Positions 35,196 through 46,674 are shown, counted from the stretch's first letter. The stretch is 64,000 nucleotides of DNA from Paraphoma chrysanthemicola (GCA_020744225.1 JAGMWG010000001.1:1674001-1738000); one strand, 5' to 3'. The notes: generated from the sequence alone by a model not told the origin. Translations and numbers: made by a program.

Positions 35196-37472
35196 CTACT
35201 TCCAAAGCATGGATGGTTTCCATCCCTTCAGCCGCTCCGACCAGGTCTTTTCTTCATAGCTCTCTGCCCAAGGTAAGCTCTGATCATCGCCCATCCTTTC
35301 GTTACGAATACAAAGACTAAATGTAATCAACAGTACGCAAAGACCAAGACCGGTCCCGGTAAGTGCCTTCTGGGCATCTCTATAGCTCAAAACGATAGCG
35401 TTCCGGACTGGCGTACCGGTCGGATACTTCGCAGCATACTCAAATGGCGTTGCAAAGATATTCTTCGCAGTGCTCTCGGTGTTGTATGGCTCAGGAAGAT
35501 GCTTGAGGAGTGACGGGATCAGCTTTTGTGTCCATATCGCTCCAGAAACAGCATTTCCAAAGGCTGAACCGATGTTAAAAGTAGCTAGATACAGTCCGGT
35601 GATTACTGCAACATGTTCTGGCTTGGTTGCAGCTTGTATTGCTGTTTGTGTTGGGAAGGGGACGAAGCCACCAGCTAAGACTTGTTAGCATCCTTACGGC
35701 GAGGCAGTGTTTCCATTGTCACGTACCAAAGCCAAGAAACACCTGTGCACCAATAATACCGGCATAGCTGGAAGTGTCTGATCCACCGCGATATCGAAAG
35801 AGAACGCCAAATGCAGCTAGGAAGAGCAGAGCGCCCGCGACGATGAACGGCTTCAGATATCGAACGCGAACCACGATCAGCCCGACCACAACACCCGTGA
35901 GCACCGAACAGAAGCTGTGAGAAATCAGTAGCCTTTCTAGATTCGAAGTGCCTCAGGCTTTACCTGTAGAGCGAAGCAATGCGCGTAGCACTGGCGACTG
36001 GTTCATCAAAAGCCACGATTAAGACCGTATAGAGGAAGTTGCCTTGTAATGTCCAACAGAATTGGAGCATCCATGCAATACCAAGTGCGCCCCAGACCGC
36101 GCGATCAGTGAGGAGCTGTCAGATTCGTGAGTCATCTTCACCTATAACGATTCATGACACGACGTACCTTAAACGGGAGCAACGACGATTTTGCCCAGTA
36201 TTTCTCCCACAAGAGCCACGCTGGAATACCAAGGAGACCAAACACTAGAGGTGTCAAGATCTTTGCTTCCTTCCATTGCTCTGGCGCACGACCGGCAATT
36301 GTGAATGGTGCCAGGATGCCAGCAAAAATCACGACCAGCAGAACCAAGCCAACCACGTCTAGTTGCCAGAATAATGCGACGGCAAATCTGTGAGGGCCGA
36401 GTTTCTGAAAAGGGGAATCGTGCGCAGCGAGGCTAGCATGTTTGCGTATACGGCGGTATGGCAGCCAAAGTGTGAGGACGAGTGGAGCTGCCGCGACTCG
36501 GAAAAGTCAACATCGAAACACGGGCTGGGGTGCGAGCCATGTCGACTCCTCGGGGCAGCATACCTGCGAGAATGATTCCCCACATACCAATTGCCCACCG
36601 CCATGATGTTCTCCCAAGAACAGACTTGCTGACTTCTCCACTGATCCATGTGTTGAGCTGGAGTCGTCAGTGCCACCCGAGTATGCTCTGAGATGTGCTT
36701 ACGTACTAGAAAAGGTAGTGTAGGTATATAAGAGTACAGTAGACGCGACTTCAGTGGCGTAATATCTGCTATGATGACCTCAACAAGCAAGATCAGCGTA
36801 GTGTAACCAATCTGTTGGATATTAGCACACTGCCAGTCGTGGCGACGAGATAGTTGTTGTACTTGATAAATAACGGCGCCGGCAGAAAAACCTTCAACAT
36901 TGTGACAGGTCGCATCCACTATAGTCCCTGAAAACTGTGAGGGGAGTCTCGCAGGACATTTCGGGACGCATACCCAGTATGTACAGCGTAATGCTCATGA
37001 GCACCATCTCCAACCTCCCAAAGACATCGGATAAGCGAGCGGCGGCGGGCTGTTCGCGTCAGAGGTCGAAGCGATGACTTTTTACAGTATTCTCACATAT
37101 GCGGCCGCGGCCACTACACTGCGAAGAACGTTGACAGTTGCAAGAGTCGAGTGATTTGCAAAGTCAGACGTCGCATAAGGCTGTTCAAAAGGTCAGTGAA
37201 CCTTGTTCACTTCGAGCAAGCTCAAGAGTACTGACCTGGTATACCATGCGAAGCATACTTTCTAGACCATATGCCATGCCAAGGAAGAAGATGCTGGTGA
37301 ATATAGCCCGCTTCTCCCCTGTAGTGATCTGCCTCGCGACAAGCTGTGCTCGTAGAGCACCAAGGCCTTCTTGCCCGATCAGATCAACATCAGCTGAGCT
37401 AGTGGTGGACTCTGCATCTGTGTCGGCACGCGATTGCGTACGTGAGACAATTTCTTCGTTCGTGCCACCCAT
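35196..37472 (-). CDS. Siderophore-iron transporter, MFS (SIT family)
   Basis: Proton-coupled uptake of ferric siderophores across the plasma membrane. Nine introns (37181-37235, 37050-37096, 36928-36973, 36812-36862, 36658-36706, 36488-36563, 36116-36167, 35915-35963, 35675-35726) give 600 codons (599 aa), the usual SIT size with 14 predicted helices. Family landmarks are YGLESMLRMVYQPYATSDF, VLRSVVAAAAYPAAARLSDV (MFS motif A region), AVIYQIGYTTLILLVEVIIA, YIPTLPFL then NTWISGEV, and GAQVFLGFGAGGFVPFPTQT. The start at 37472 gives a cytoplasmic N-terminus rich in Ser/Thr/Asp. The C-terminus is cytoplasmic with WAESYEEKTWSERL. No siderophore synthetase gene accompanies it, so it probably imports siderophores made elsewhere. 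A GATA-type site lies 0.73 kb upstream. Confidence 0.87.
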
Positions 37473-39300
37473 AATGTGATTTGAATTGTGGGGATTATAG
37501 AAATGCAGGCATGGAGACACGCAACAGGCTAAGTACTCGCAAAAGACGACTCCCGGCTGGCCTTTCTTTCGAAATCGGCGTGAGACTGGTGGCTTGCCAT
37601 AAATGCCGAGCAGAGGAGGTCCTCCAACGGAGTACCTAAGCCAGGCTCTCGGTACCGAGGAAAGTGGCATGACTGCGTTATCACAGTTCGTTTTGCACCT
37701 AGAACTTGACTCTTTTCGTTGCGGTACACTCACATCCCGCGCGTGGCGCATGGCATTGCATATTGATGCTTCCTGAGACCCAATAAATCGTGTCCCGTAA
37801 CGCCGACCATGCGAGTGAGCTCGAATCGGAGCTCCAGGCCTCGTCATGAACGCGGTCGCCTTCTTTGCCTGCTGCGCGTGCGTACGAAATTGGCGTTATC
37901 GCCTCATTTTTATGTGCCTGGGGCGCTGCATCAATTCTCTCGCGGGTAATCCCTGAGCTGCAGGTTGTCGAGGACCACACGAATCTTCTCAACCAGGTGA
38001 AAGTCTGAACGACACGTTCACTGCCTACTCCTCTCGTTCGGATCTCAACGGCTTAAGGTGGAGGGTGTCGACTCGCACAGCTTACAACGTCCTTGATGCA
38101 CCGGTTCAACGGTCTCGTTCATCGCGACATCAATACGTTCTCATGCGCGAGCGTCATGGTCAGGCTGAAACCTTATTTGGTCCTTCCGGTGAAGGTCAAG
38201 CCACATCTGATAAATAAGCGGCGCTAGTCACGCACCCGTGGCGTGCCGAGCCGGTCCTGCAGCTGGGTGCGTTTGAACTATTCAGCTTGACCCAATATGT
38301 GAACTAAAAGTAAAGGTCTTGGTGTTGTCTTCCCTGTTTTGATGTGGTACATTGTGGGGGTGGTGCTGGAGCTACCTTGTGAGAAGAAGGGCATCACAGG
38401 TTGTCCACATCTTTTGCCTCATCCCTTGCCCAACCATCGGAACCCTATTCAAGGATCTGAGGTCCTCCCGAGATCGATCTTGGAAGCTGAAAGGTTCCAG
38501 ACATAATTAGACTTGCCAATTTATGGTCTCACGTGGAAGAGCAAAGGCAACGTGACGTGAAGCGGATTCTAAGGTTTCCTTTTCCGAATCTGTGGGAAGA
38601 AGACACATCAGCCATGTTTTTACATCGTATACTACAAGTAACAGCACCATGAGTCGAATACTTGCTGAATGTTGGAATCGCGCGAAGATAAAGTTCCCAA
38701 AATGAAATGCGTCACGTGTCACAACCACTCGCGTGAGCGCTCCTCAAGTCCATGGGCCATGGCAACTTTATGACGCAGAGCCACTGTGACCAAGCTCTGC
38801 ACAATCTCAGGGTTTACTCATCTCTGCATACTTCCATGGAGCATCATATTACACCGGGAGGCTGAGCAGAAGGCTGAAATAGTCCCACGAGGAAGTGCGC
38901 TAATTTAACAACGACTCCAAATGATTGCCGCAACTAGTGACAGCAGCTGTTGAGATGATTCCAGGAGACAAAGATTGGCGGAACGTTGGCAGCGTTATTG
39001 AGGTATTCCACACTCCCCTGAGTACGAAGGTATTGGAGGAGGTACAGTTCTCGGCCAATAGGACGGCAAGGAAGTCTGCTGATGATGTGCCTCGGCTCTT
39101 ACCTCTTACCCCAGCTTTCGCCCGCGCGCGTTTTCACCGACGCGGACTATAGCGCAGAAACGATTAGTATACGCGGTTGGACCGAGGCCGATTATGTTTC
39201 GCGCGTAACGTACTGTATCCATTCCTTCCTCTTGTGAAATACATTCATCCTATCAGACTCGTTACTTCATCACCCATAACTCCTCACATTTATCTACATC
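37473..39300. other. Intergenic, divergent promoters of SIT and acyl-CoA dehydrogenase genes
   Basis: About 1.8 kb with no supported gene. It holds one ATCTGATAA site (38205-38213) and CCAAT pentamers near 37779 and 38289, which could matter for iron-dependent control of the transporter. Confidence 0.45.
38205..38213 (+). promoter_or_regulatory. GATA-type iron-repressor site (ATCTGATAA)
   Basis: Exact match to ATCWGATAA, the extended GATA motif bound by SreA/SRE-type iron repressors in filamentous ascomycetes. It lies 733 bp upstream of the siderophore transporter start. A nine-base match can occur by chance; the location next to an SIT gene is what makes it notable. Confidence 0.4.
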
Positions 39301-40956
39301 ATGCCTCACGAGACGCTGTCGCGCGAGTCCGTCGCAAAGCACAACAAGCCAGATGATCTGTGGTGCATCATTGACCACAAGGTCTACGACGTGACAGACT
39401 TCGTCGATGCCCACCCCGGTGGCGCTGTCGTCCTCGAGCAGGTAGCTGGAACCGATGCCACCACCGCCTTCTACAACCTTCACCGGCAAGAAGTTCTCCA
39501 AAAGTACGAGGAGCTATGCATCGGCACAATCGAGGGCGAGACGCCGGAAGTTATCGTTCCCAAGATTGGCGACCTGAGCCCTGTACCATACGCCGAACCG
39601 CTATGGCTTCGACCGCAATTCAAGAGCCCCTACTTCAATGAGAGCCACAGAGCATACCAGCGAGCGGTCAGGAAGTTCACGGATGAGCATGTCACACCTG
39701 AGGCGCAGGATAGGGAGAAGAGCGGTAAGTACATCAGCCAGGAGCTCATCGACAAGATGGCGGCGAACGGCTTCCTGGCGGCGCGACTCGGCCCTGGAAA
39801 GCATCTTCACGGCACGAACATCCTGGGCGTCGTCAAGGGGGAGGATTACGATTACCTCCATGATATGATTCAGGTACAGGAAGGTGTGCGCTCAAATGGA
39901 ACTGCTCGAGGCTTTCAGGATGGCAACATGGGAGGCATGATGATTTCCTTGACAGCAGTGCTGCAGTGGATGCCGGAAGGCGAGCTCAAGACAAAAGTAG
40001 TCAACGAAGTCCTGTCTGGTCAGAAGAAATCGTGCTTGGCTATTACCGAGGCCTTCGCAGGCTCGGATGTCGCTGGTTTAAGGACCACCGCTGAGCTCAC
40101 GCCAGATGGCAAGCACTACATCATCCGCGGCACCAAGAAGTGGATCACAAACGGCATGTTCTGTGACTACTTCGTCACAGGCTGCAAGACAGACAAGGGC
40201 TTCTCCGTCATTGTCGTACCCCGAGACGACACAGTAGAGACCAAAATCATCAAGACGTCCTATTCCACTGCCGCCGGTACTGCTTTCGTCGAGTTCAACA
40301 ACACAAAGGTGCCTGTCGGGTATCTGCTTGGCAAAGAGCACCAGGGCTTCATCGTGATCAGTAAGTGCAGCGACTTTCACATCGTAAACGGGACTAACAA
40401 ATTCCAGTGTCCAACTTCAACCACGAGCGCTTCATGATGGCCGCCGCCGTGATCCGCTCGTCGCGCACTGTCGTTGAAGAATGTCTCAAATGGTGCAACC
40501 AGCGCATCGTCTTTGGCAAGAAACTCATCGAGCAACCCGTCATGCGACAAAAGTAAGCCCTACCTCCCTCCGAACACCAACTCCTCCATGACCTCGCAAC
40601 TAACATTCTCCTTCCACAGACTCGCAAGAATGATCTCCCACGTCGAAGCAAACCAAGCCTGGCTCGAACAAATCGCCTACCAAATGTGCCACATGTCATA
40701 CGCCGAGCAATCCAAACACCTCGGCGGCCCCATCGGGCTGCTCAAATCCTACGCCACGCGCGCCGCGCACGAAATCGCCGACGACGCCGTCAACATCTTC
40801 GGCGGCCGCGGCCTCACGCAATCGGGCATGGGCCGCGTCGTCGAGATGTTCCATCGGGGTTACAAGTTTGATGCGATTTTGGGCGGGACTGAGGAGATTT
40901 TGGCGGATTTGGGGGTGAGGCAGGCGATGAAGGGGTTTCCGAAGAGTATGTTGTGA
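39301..40956 (+). CDS. Acyl-CoA dehydrogenase with N-terminal cytochrome b5 domain
   Basis: Flavoprotein oxidising acyl-CoA thioesters, fused to a heme domain that could accept electrons. Introns at 40361-40407 and 40553-40619 give 514 codons (513 aa). The cytochrome b5 part (about 1-80) has the HPGG heme motif (His38) and a second axial candidate in NLHRQ (His61). The dehydrogenase part contains LAITEAFAGSDVAGLRTTA (FAD/substrate loop), GTKKWITNGMF, FNHERFMMAAAVIRSSR, AVNIFGGRGLTQSGMG-like segments and GGTEEILADLG. The C-terminal motif has Gly where medium- and short-chain enzymes have the catalytic Glu. The Glu in NHERF aligns with the alternative base of isovaleryl-/long-chain-type enzymes. 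No mitochondrial presequence or C-terminal SKL is visible (the end is PKSML), so location is open. Confidence 0.9.
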
Positions 40957-41374
40957 GGTCTGTGAGAAGGGAGTGGTGAGAGGATTAGATTTGGCTAGAT
41001 GTTAGATATTGCGAGATATATGTATTACATCCAAATTATTTCGTGTCATTGTTCACGGTTTTGTTCAAGGCACTTGACACTACTTGATATCAAAGGCGGC
41101 CTTGTCGAAGCCGGATTTGCTGAGGTCCGAATCAGACTGCGAAAATCGAAATATGATGATTTACGAGAGAGAATGTCATGATCTCATTAGAAGAAAAAAG
41201 CTAAAGAAACAATAATCCCGTGGTATACAACTTATGTCCTGAATCCAAATGGACTCTACGCCGAAGAGAAGAACCGAAAACGAGATGCGCCTGACCGCAT
41301 CCAAGAGCTCAATCTCAATCGAATTGTTGAAGGAATCCATCCCACTTTGCGGGAGAGAGAAAACGCCTCACTCT
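40957..41374. other. Convergent 3' region
   Basis: 418 bp between the converging dehydrogenase and ASPM-like genes; no further gene seen. Confidence 0.5.
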
Positions 41375-44300
41375 CTACCACCCTCCCCTCATCCTTCTAA
41401 CCTTCTCCTTCCCGCCAATGCGCCCAGCAGTAATTCGTCGGACCCATCTCCGAATCGCCCATCCGCGTGCCAGAGCCTGGAAAGCCAAAACATCGCTTTC
41501 CAATTGCTGCCTTCGTGCATCAAGAATCCCTTTCCATTGCCTCTGTATCACCGTAGCAGCATCAACAAGACGCTCCCGAGTCTGTGCAACAACCGCGCAG
41601 TCATGCGCCATCTTGAGTAGCGCGATGCGCTGACTAGTCCTGCGACGCGCCAAGTGTTTGCGGAATGCGCGCTGGATCGTGGACGCGGCGCGGTGCGTGA
41701 GACAGAGAGGGAGAAGACGAGAAGCCAGGAATGACAGGGTGAGGAGAGTGAAGTCGCGCGATGGGATGGAGCGTGCGGACGCGTGTTGTGGTGTGAATAG
41801 TGCGATGAAAGAATTCGAGCATCCGACTGCTTTGAGCTTTGCTGCCAGACCTAGGCGACCGTTGTCTATTGCAGTTGCCATCATGGGAGGAAGGTATGTG
41901 TCAACGATGACTTCAAGGACCTTAGAATTCGCGAAGGATGTCGTGAGATTGGTAACGCGCATGCCGTGCAGACGGGCAATCGAACGCGACCAGGAAAGAA
42001 GGCATCGCTTGTGGTAGTCCATGCCATGTAGCTCAGTCGTAGCCTCATCGTCGTCGGAGTCGAGATCGCGATCTGCATAGTTGTCACGGCGATTGTACCA
42101 CTGCTCTCGAAAGCGCTGCGTCTCCTTTACGATCTGTGGCCAGTCAACCAGGCTTCCAAGACCGCATTTGCCGACAAGGGACCATAAGAGGCTCAGCGTC
42201 TTCTCACGGTGACCGTCGACAATATCGTCTGCTTTGATGCCATCGATTCCTTGACCCGGCAGATTGCGAACACTCTGCAGAGCGGAAAGAGCGATCTGCA
42301 CGTTGTACACCTTCTGCGGGCGGCCGATTGCGGGGTACTTGAGATGTTGTGAAAGGACCCAGCAGTCGGCTGTGTCGTTCACGTCGAAGTCGCTTGTGAG
42401 AAGCTCGCCAGTGGGAAGAGATATGGTGACTGAGCTCTCTTGCTGCTCTACAAGGGTCGATCGTGGGTAGAGTAACAGCTCTACAAGTCGAGTCAGAGTT
42501 ATGCCGTCGCGAAGGTCAATTGCAATATTGTCGATATGGTAGGTATACTCCTGTAGAGGATACTGAGCGTGCTCGACCTTGAAGTTGAGATGGCCTAGAG
42601 GACGGGTAATATCGCCGAGGGATGGAAGCAGCAGATTCGAAAGTTGATGCAGGATCTCAACAGAGGTTTTGTGTGGCGAAGTGGTCTGAAACAGACACCC
42701 GGGAAGACAGTCCGAAGTCTTCGCCTTATCGAGCAGCAGCACCAGCATCAAGCTACGAAGAACTGTCCGCCTCCAGGACCACGCTTGGGAGCCAAAGTCG
42801 TCGTCACCCCGTGCTATGCTGGCGATGCTCCCTGCGCCCGACTTTACACGCACGGCATCCTCGTTCTTGATTAGGAAGGCGTCCAAGAACTTCTCGATTG
42901 CGCGACGCTCAGCGCGAAACATCCTCGACCCATCGTCGGAAGTGGTAGACCCTGTTGATAGGCGACATGGGGTAGATATTTGTCGACCGATGACTGTCTC
43001 AGCTGCACCACGTAGTGCGTTAAGGTCGTACGACTTGGTCCACAGGTTCAGGAACTTCTTGCGCAGCCCAACGTCGTCCTTCAGTCTCAGTGTCTGAGCT
43101 AGCAGATCCTTGGGTATGCTGAGGGCGCCATAATGTAGTGAGGCTTGCAATCGCTTGTGTAGTGGAGGCATTGCGGGCTCATGATACAACGCTAGCAACT
43201 TCTTGCGCAGCTCTTCTGGACTCTGTTCGGCATTTGGATCTTTGCTTGCCGACTCGAAGACCGAGTTGAGCAGCTGGGTAATGGCGACTTCCTGATATGT
43301 GAGCCAGTTGTCCTCGTACATTTCCGGACGAGTAAGATCTTCGGCAAGCACTGGATATTTCTCTTTCACCTGTTGAGGCTGGCCCACAATAGACATCATG
43401 CTGACGGCAGGTTGTGCTCGTTCCGTTTTCTGGCGCCGCAGCGCGGTGGGTGGCGACTTGTTGGTGTGGAATGGTGATGAGGACAAAGGTGTACGGCTTG
43501 ACTTGGACGCCTTTGCCTTCGCTGCTTTGATCGTCTCTTTGAGAGATGCTCTGCTGCTGCCAATGGAGGCAGTCCCATCGGCTCTTGCCTTTATTGATTT
43601 TGCTGGCGACTCATCGTAACTTGTATGGGATCGTGGGCGCTTCTGGGAGCCTGTCAACTTTGTCCTAGGTTGTGATGCAGTTTCGGTAGCTTTGGTCGGT
43701 TTGGTATTGAAGTGGACTCTTGGTAGTGGTTTCGCGACAGGCTTCCTGGTCTCCGCCTTGGGGAAGTTTACTTCGATGATTGTGCTTGAACCCTTCTTTT
43801 CGATAATCTCGACGCCTGGTGGGAGGTTCTCCTTGCCGTCACCTGACCCGATCACATCGCTTGCAAATGATACGCTTTGAAGCGATCGCGTTGTGGAGAT
43901 TAATGGCACACGCTTTGGGGGTGCAGCCAGTGACTTTCTCGGTACTCGCTTTGCCTTCTTAAGTGCCGGTACTAGGTTGTTTTCCTCCTCTGAAAGCGTC
44001 ACCAAATCGAGTCCGATGTCGGGCGAGTTCTCCCTTGGATTTCGTGGCGCGTGCGTCGCTTGTCCTGGATGTATGGTCATGATGGTCGTGTCGTCAGACG
44101 GAACGTAGATGGTCCTCCGGCGCGGGTCCTTCTTAGGGCCTTGCTTCCGCAGCTCGCGCTTCTCCAGCACATCCTCTTGCAGCTGGACGGTCGCGTTGAC
44201 GTCGCGATCTTGCCTGTCTGAGGGCATGTGCGAGACGCGTCTCCGCTGCGGCTTCAGAGACTGTGGTTCTTGTACTGGCGGCGCGGCTTTGGGTATGCGC

Positions 44301-44653
44301 TGTGCTGGATGGGCGAGCATGGTGGTGCGCTTGATCCTAGAGCCTTCGGGCATGATGGAGGCGCGGCTCCTTCGCTTCACCTCGAGTGCCGCCTGTTGCT
44401 CCTCCTGTGCGACATCCTCGAAGATATCAAGCGATGGGTTGAATGCTGGCTTGGGCATGTTGCGCATCGGTCGCCGTGGCTTCGCGTTGCGCAGGCCCGC
44501 TTTCAGCTCCGTTGTGTATTCGATGTTGGCGGTAGTGTCGTCTTGAGCATAGCTCGGCGCGTAAATAGACGAGCGTCGCCCGTGTTCGTAGTGATTACTT
44601 GGGAAGGATAGATTCGGCGCAGGGCACGGTGTGCCTGCCGTGTAGCGATGCAT
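41375..44653 (-). CDS. ASPM-like protein with CH domain and IQ motifs
   Basis: Single exon of 1092 aa from ATG 44653. Related to abnormal-spindle proteins and fungal calmodulin-binding Sha1-type proteins that act at spindle poles or the cytokinetic apparatus. The N-terminal ~450 residues are basic and low complexity, with IYAPSYAQDDT and similar repeats such as IYVPSDDTT (about residue 185). A calponin-homology-like region spans about residues 690-830 (IDNIAIDLRDGITLTRLVEL, then KADDIVDGHREKTLSLLWSL). IQ-type motifs follow near 985-1060 (AASTIQRAFRKHLARRRT; AATVIQRQWKGILDARRQQ; AFQALARGWAIRRWVR), which would bind calmodulin. It is a housekeeping gene by content. Confidence 0.85.
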   Translation of the reverse strand: MHRYTAGTPCPAPNLSFPSNHYEHGRRSSIYAPSYAQDDTTANIEYTTELKAGLRNAKPRRPMRNMPKPAFNPSLDIFEDVAQEEQQAALEVKRRSRASIMPEGSRIKRTTMLAHPAQRIPKAAPPVQEPQSLKPQRRRVSHMPSDRQDRDVNATVQLQEDVLEKRELRKQGPKKDPRRRTIYVPSDDTTIMTIHPGQATHAPRNPRENSPDIGLDLVTLSEEENNLVPALKKAKRVPRKSLAAPPKRVPLISTTRSLQSVSFASDVIGSGDGKENLPPGVEIIEKKGSSTIIEVNFPKAETRKPVAKPLPRVHFNTKPTKATETASQPRTKLTGSQKRPRSHTSYDESPAKSIKARADGTASIGSSRASLKETIKAAKAKASKSSRTPLSSSPFHTNKSPPTALRRQKTERAQPAVSMMSIVGQPQQVKEKYPVLAEDLTRPEMYEDNWLTYQEVAITQLLNSVFESASKDPNAEQSPEELRKKLLALYHEPAMPPLHKRLQASLHYGALSIPKDLLAQTLRLKDDVGLRKKFLNLWTKSYDLNALRGAAETVIGRQISTPCRLSTGSTTSDDGSRMFRAERRAIEKFLDAFLIKNEDAVRVKSGAGSIASIARGDDDFGSQAWSWRRTVLRSLMLVLLLDKAKTSDCLPGCLFQTTSPHKTSVEILHQLSNLLLPSLGDITRPLGHLNFKVEHAQYPLQEYTYHIDNIAIDLRDGITLTRLVELLLYPRSTLVEQQESSVTISLPTGELLTSDFDVNDTADCWVLSQHLKYPAIGRPQKVYNVQIALSALQSVRNLPGQGIDGIKADDIVDGHREKTLSLLWSLVGKCGLGSLVDWPQIVKETQRFREQWYNRRDNYADRDLDSDDDEATTELHGMDYHKRCLLSWSRSIARLHGMRVTNLTTSFANSKVLEVIVDTYLPPMMATAIDNGRLGLAAKLKAVGCSNSFIALFTPQHASARSIPSRDFTLLTLSFLASRLLPLCLTHRAASTIQRAFRKHLARRRTSQRIALLKMAHDCAVVAQTRERLVDAATVIQRQWKGILDARRQQLESDVLAFQALARGWAIRRWVRRITAGRIGGKEKVRRMRGGW

Positions 44654-45134
44654 GTTGCTATATGATTATGGTGAATGTCGAGCGCCGGCGCATAGGATGG
44701 ATGTTGAAGTTCTTTGCCTTCAAGGTTATCCAAGGGAGGTCGAGATTGAGGCGTTGGCGCTAGCCGAGATGACGGCTTGTGGACGCGTCCGTGTCATGTT
44801 GACAGTACCACCAAAGTGTTGCCAGGACAACCAAACATCATCCACACTCCACTCCACGGTATCCGCGCACTAGAACCCTGATCTGAACATATCGTTCACC
44901 TAGAGTTCGATAGGCGCTCCAGACACTGGCTTTGCACACTGCAGTATCTACGCCATTCTAGATCGCTGTGGTAGACTACTTACACGTGACATGATCAGAG
45001 TGATTAATATGTCTCCAGCGTTTCAACGTCCTGATTGACACACATGAGTGCATATACGTTATCGCAGCTTTTCTCTAGACCTTTTGCTCTGGCCTTCACA
45101 AAACTTAACTGGAAAGTGCTCGTTCTCAGCGACT
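44654..45134. other. Intergenic between ASPM-like gene and the DQPW array
   Basis: 481 bp separating divergent starts; no further gene seen. Confidence 0.45.
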
Positions 45135-45365
45135 ATGCGCACGGTATCTCTAGGCACCTACGTGCAAGCCCTCACTGCGTTGGTGTTACTCGCAGCAATT
45201 TGGTTGCACTATGATCAGCCTTGGATTTGGGCCCGGTTCAAGAGGAACTATCTGGGCAGTTCCATCAGGACATCAGTACCTGTGGTCATATGCGGAAGTC
45301 CGTTGCCGCCATATCCCACCAACAGAGATGAGCACTGCTTCACAGCAATGGGTTCCTACAGCTAG
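45135..45365 (+). CDS. Small single-pass membrane protein, DQPW family, copy A
   Basis: 76 aa from ATG 45135. A hydrophobic helix (VQALTALVLLAAIWL, residues about 9-24) is followed at once by HYDQPWIWARFKRNYLG, a basic region, then VVICGSPLPPYP and a C-terminal CFTAMGSYS. The order helix-DQPW-basic-IC-Pro-CFT.TG is shared with copy B (VTGYSY in place of AMGSYS), which makes this short ORF credible. The helix has few polar residues, so a membrane anchor is more likely than a cleaved signal peptide. Family unknown to me; no function proposed. Confidence 0.55.
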   Translation: MRTVSLGTYVQALTALVLLAAIWLHYDQPWIWARFKRNYLGSSIRTSVPVVICGSPLPPYPTNRDEHCFTAMGSYS

Positions 45366-45668
45366 ACGTGAGTTCGGTCATCAATCTCTATATGCGTCTC
45401 CATTTCAAAGTATCAGGTTATGGTCTGACTTTTTCACGGCTTAGAAAGCCAGATTCAGTTTGTGCTCATCAGGAGCGACCGCGCCGCAATGACCCCGCCT
45501 GAGGTCAGCCACTGGTAGGGGCAACTTTTCTATGTGACAGACATCTTTCCTCTTTCCGTTACTTTGATCGATTGGCTTTTATCGCCTCACTGTCGGAGCA
45601 CTTGTCTCTACGAAATCTTAAGATACGGAACTCTAGACACACTCAGCCGAAAGTCTCCTGCAAACGTG

Positions 45669-46049
45669 ATGGATGTGACCTCCCTCGAAGTCCCCAAAAA
45701 CACCCAGGAAGAGTCTGCGGCCACATCCAATTCACCCGACGAAATTATCCCTGAACACGAACCTTCGATGAGCACAGCTCTATCTTTGTACTACATTCTC
45801 TTGTATCTTTCCGCCTTCGTCGGCATCATTTCCATATTGGCTCGCTTCGATCAGCCTTGGATCAGGCTCCATCTCAAGAAAGCTCCTTTTCCACCACCAG
45901 GCATGACGCAAGGCCCAATAAGAATTTGTCCGACACGACTTCCCGATGCCAGGCCCGGTTGCTTCACTGTCACTGGCTATTCATACTGGGCGCACATCCA
46001 GCGGGACCTGTTACACAAGTCGCATTTGCAGCTTGATGATGGCGACTAG
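45669..46049 (+). CDS. Small single-pass membrane protein, DQPW family, copy B
   Basis: 126 aa from ATG 45669. An acidic Ser/Glu-rich N-terminus is followed by a helix (SLYYILLYLSAFVGIISILA), then RFDQPWIRLHLKKAPFPPPG, then TQGPIRICPTRLPD and CFTVTGYSYW, with a charged tail ending LQLDDGD. The PFPPPGMTQGPIRIC block is repeated almost unchanged in the broken copy D. It lies 303 bp after copy A in the same orientation. Function unknown. Confidence 0.6.
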   Translation: MDVTSLEVPKNTQEESAATSNSPDEIIPEHEPSMSTALSLYYILLYLSAFVGIISILARFDQPWIRLHLKKAPFPPPGMTQGPIRICPTRLPDARPGCFTVTGYSYWAHIQRDLLHKSHLQLDDGD

Positions 46050-46209
46050 GTGTGGTACTTTCCCCATCCCATTGGTTACTGGCAGCATTATGTCTGCCTG
46101 ACTGTGCCGCACTACGCCACACCTTGTTATCTCCAGGCAGACACTTTACATTTGCCCACCATCAGTTCCAGCGCACTCATCTCAAGATCGACAAGTCATT
46201 ACGACAACC

Positions 46210-46515
46210 ATGCTTCGACTGACACTATCCAAACTTCAGCGAGCTGAGCGTGCACACAACCGTCAAAGCGCGCAGCATCAATCTGGCCATCTACCCGCAT
46301 CAAGATGGACCTCACTCCTCCGCTGGGCCGCTGCAGTACTCTTAATCACACTAGTCTTCTTTGTCTGGCTTGTGTTCATCGACCAGCCGTGGCTCGTGTG
46401 GTGGTTTAAATACAATTATGTCTGCAAGGAGTTTACGACGGAACGACAGTATCAACGATATGCGCAGGTGATCCAGCCTTATCCGTTGTATATCGATGAC
46501 GAGGACGAATATTGA
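46210..46515 (+). CDS. Small single-pass membrane protein, DQPW family, copy C
   Basis: 101 aa from ATG 46210. A basic N-terminus (LSKLQRAERAHNRQSAQHQS) is followed by a helix (WAAAVLLITLVFFVWLVF), then IDQPWLVWWFKYNYVCKEF and a hydrophilic tail ending YPLYIDDEDEY. It keeps the helix-DQPW core and the KYNY/KRNY element shared with copy A, but lacks the IC and CFT blocks of A and B. Its start is 161 bp after copy B. Function unknown. Confidence 0.6.
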   Translation: MLRLTLSKLQRAERAHNRQSAQHQSGHLPASRWTSLLRWAAAVLLITLVFFVWLVFIDQPWLVWWFKYNYVCKEFTTERQYQRYAQVIQPYPLYIDDEDEY

Positions 46516-46674
46516 GGATTTCTTGATGGTGTCGCGGCACATTCGGTGTGGAAGGGTGGCATCATGCTTCGAATCGCAATAGCCAAGTTATAACTTGCCG
46601 ACGGGCATTTTCCACCTCTTTTACCACCACTTCCGCGATCAAGTCCATTCACCAGTATTCTCCGAACAACGCTC

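Noticed and set aside
38925..39152. 75-codon plus-strand ORF upstream of the acyl-CoA dehydrogenase gene
   Set aside because: It lies in the expected promoter, begins with a non-ATG codon and shows no feature.
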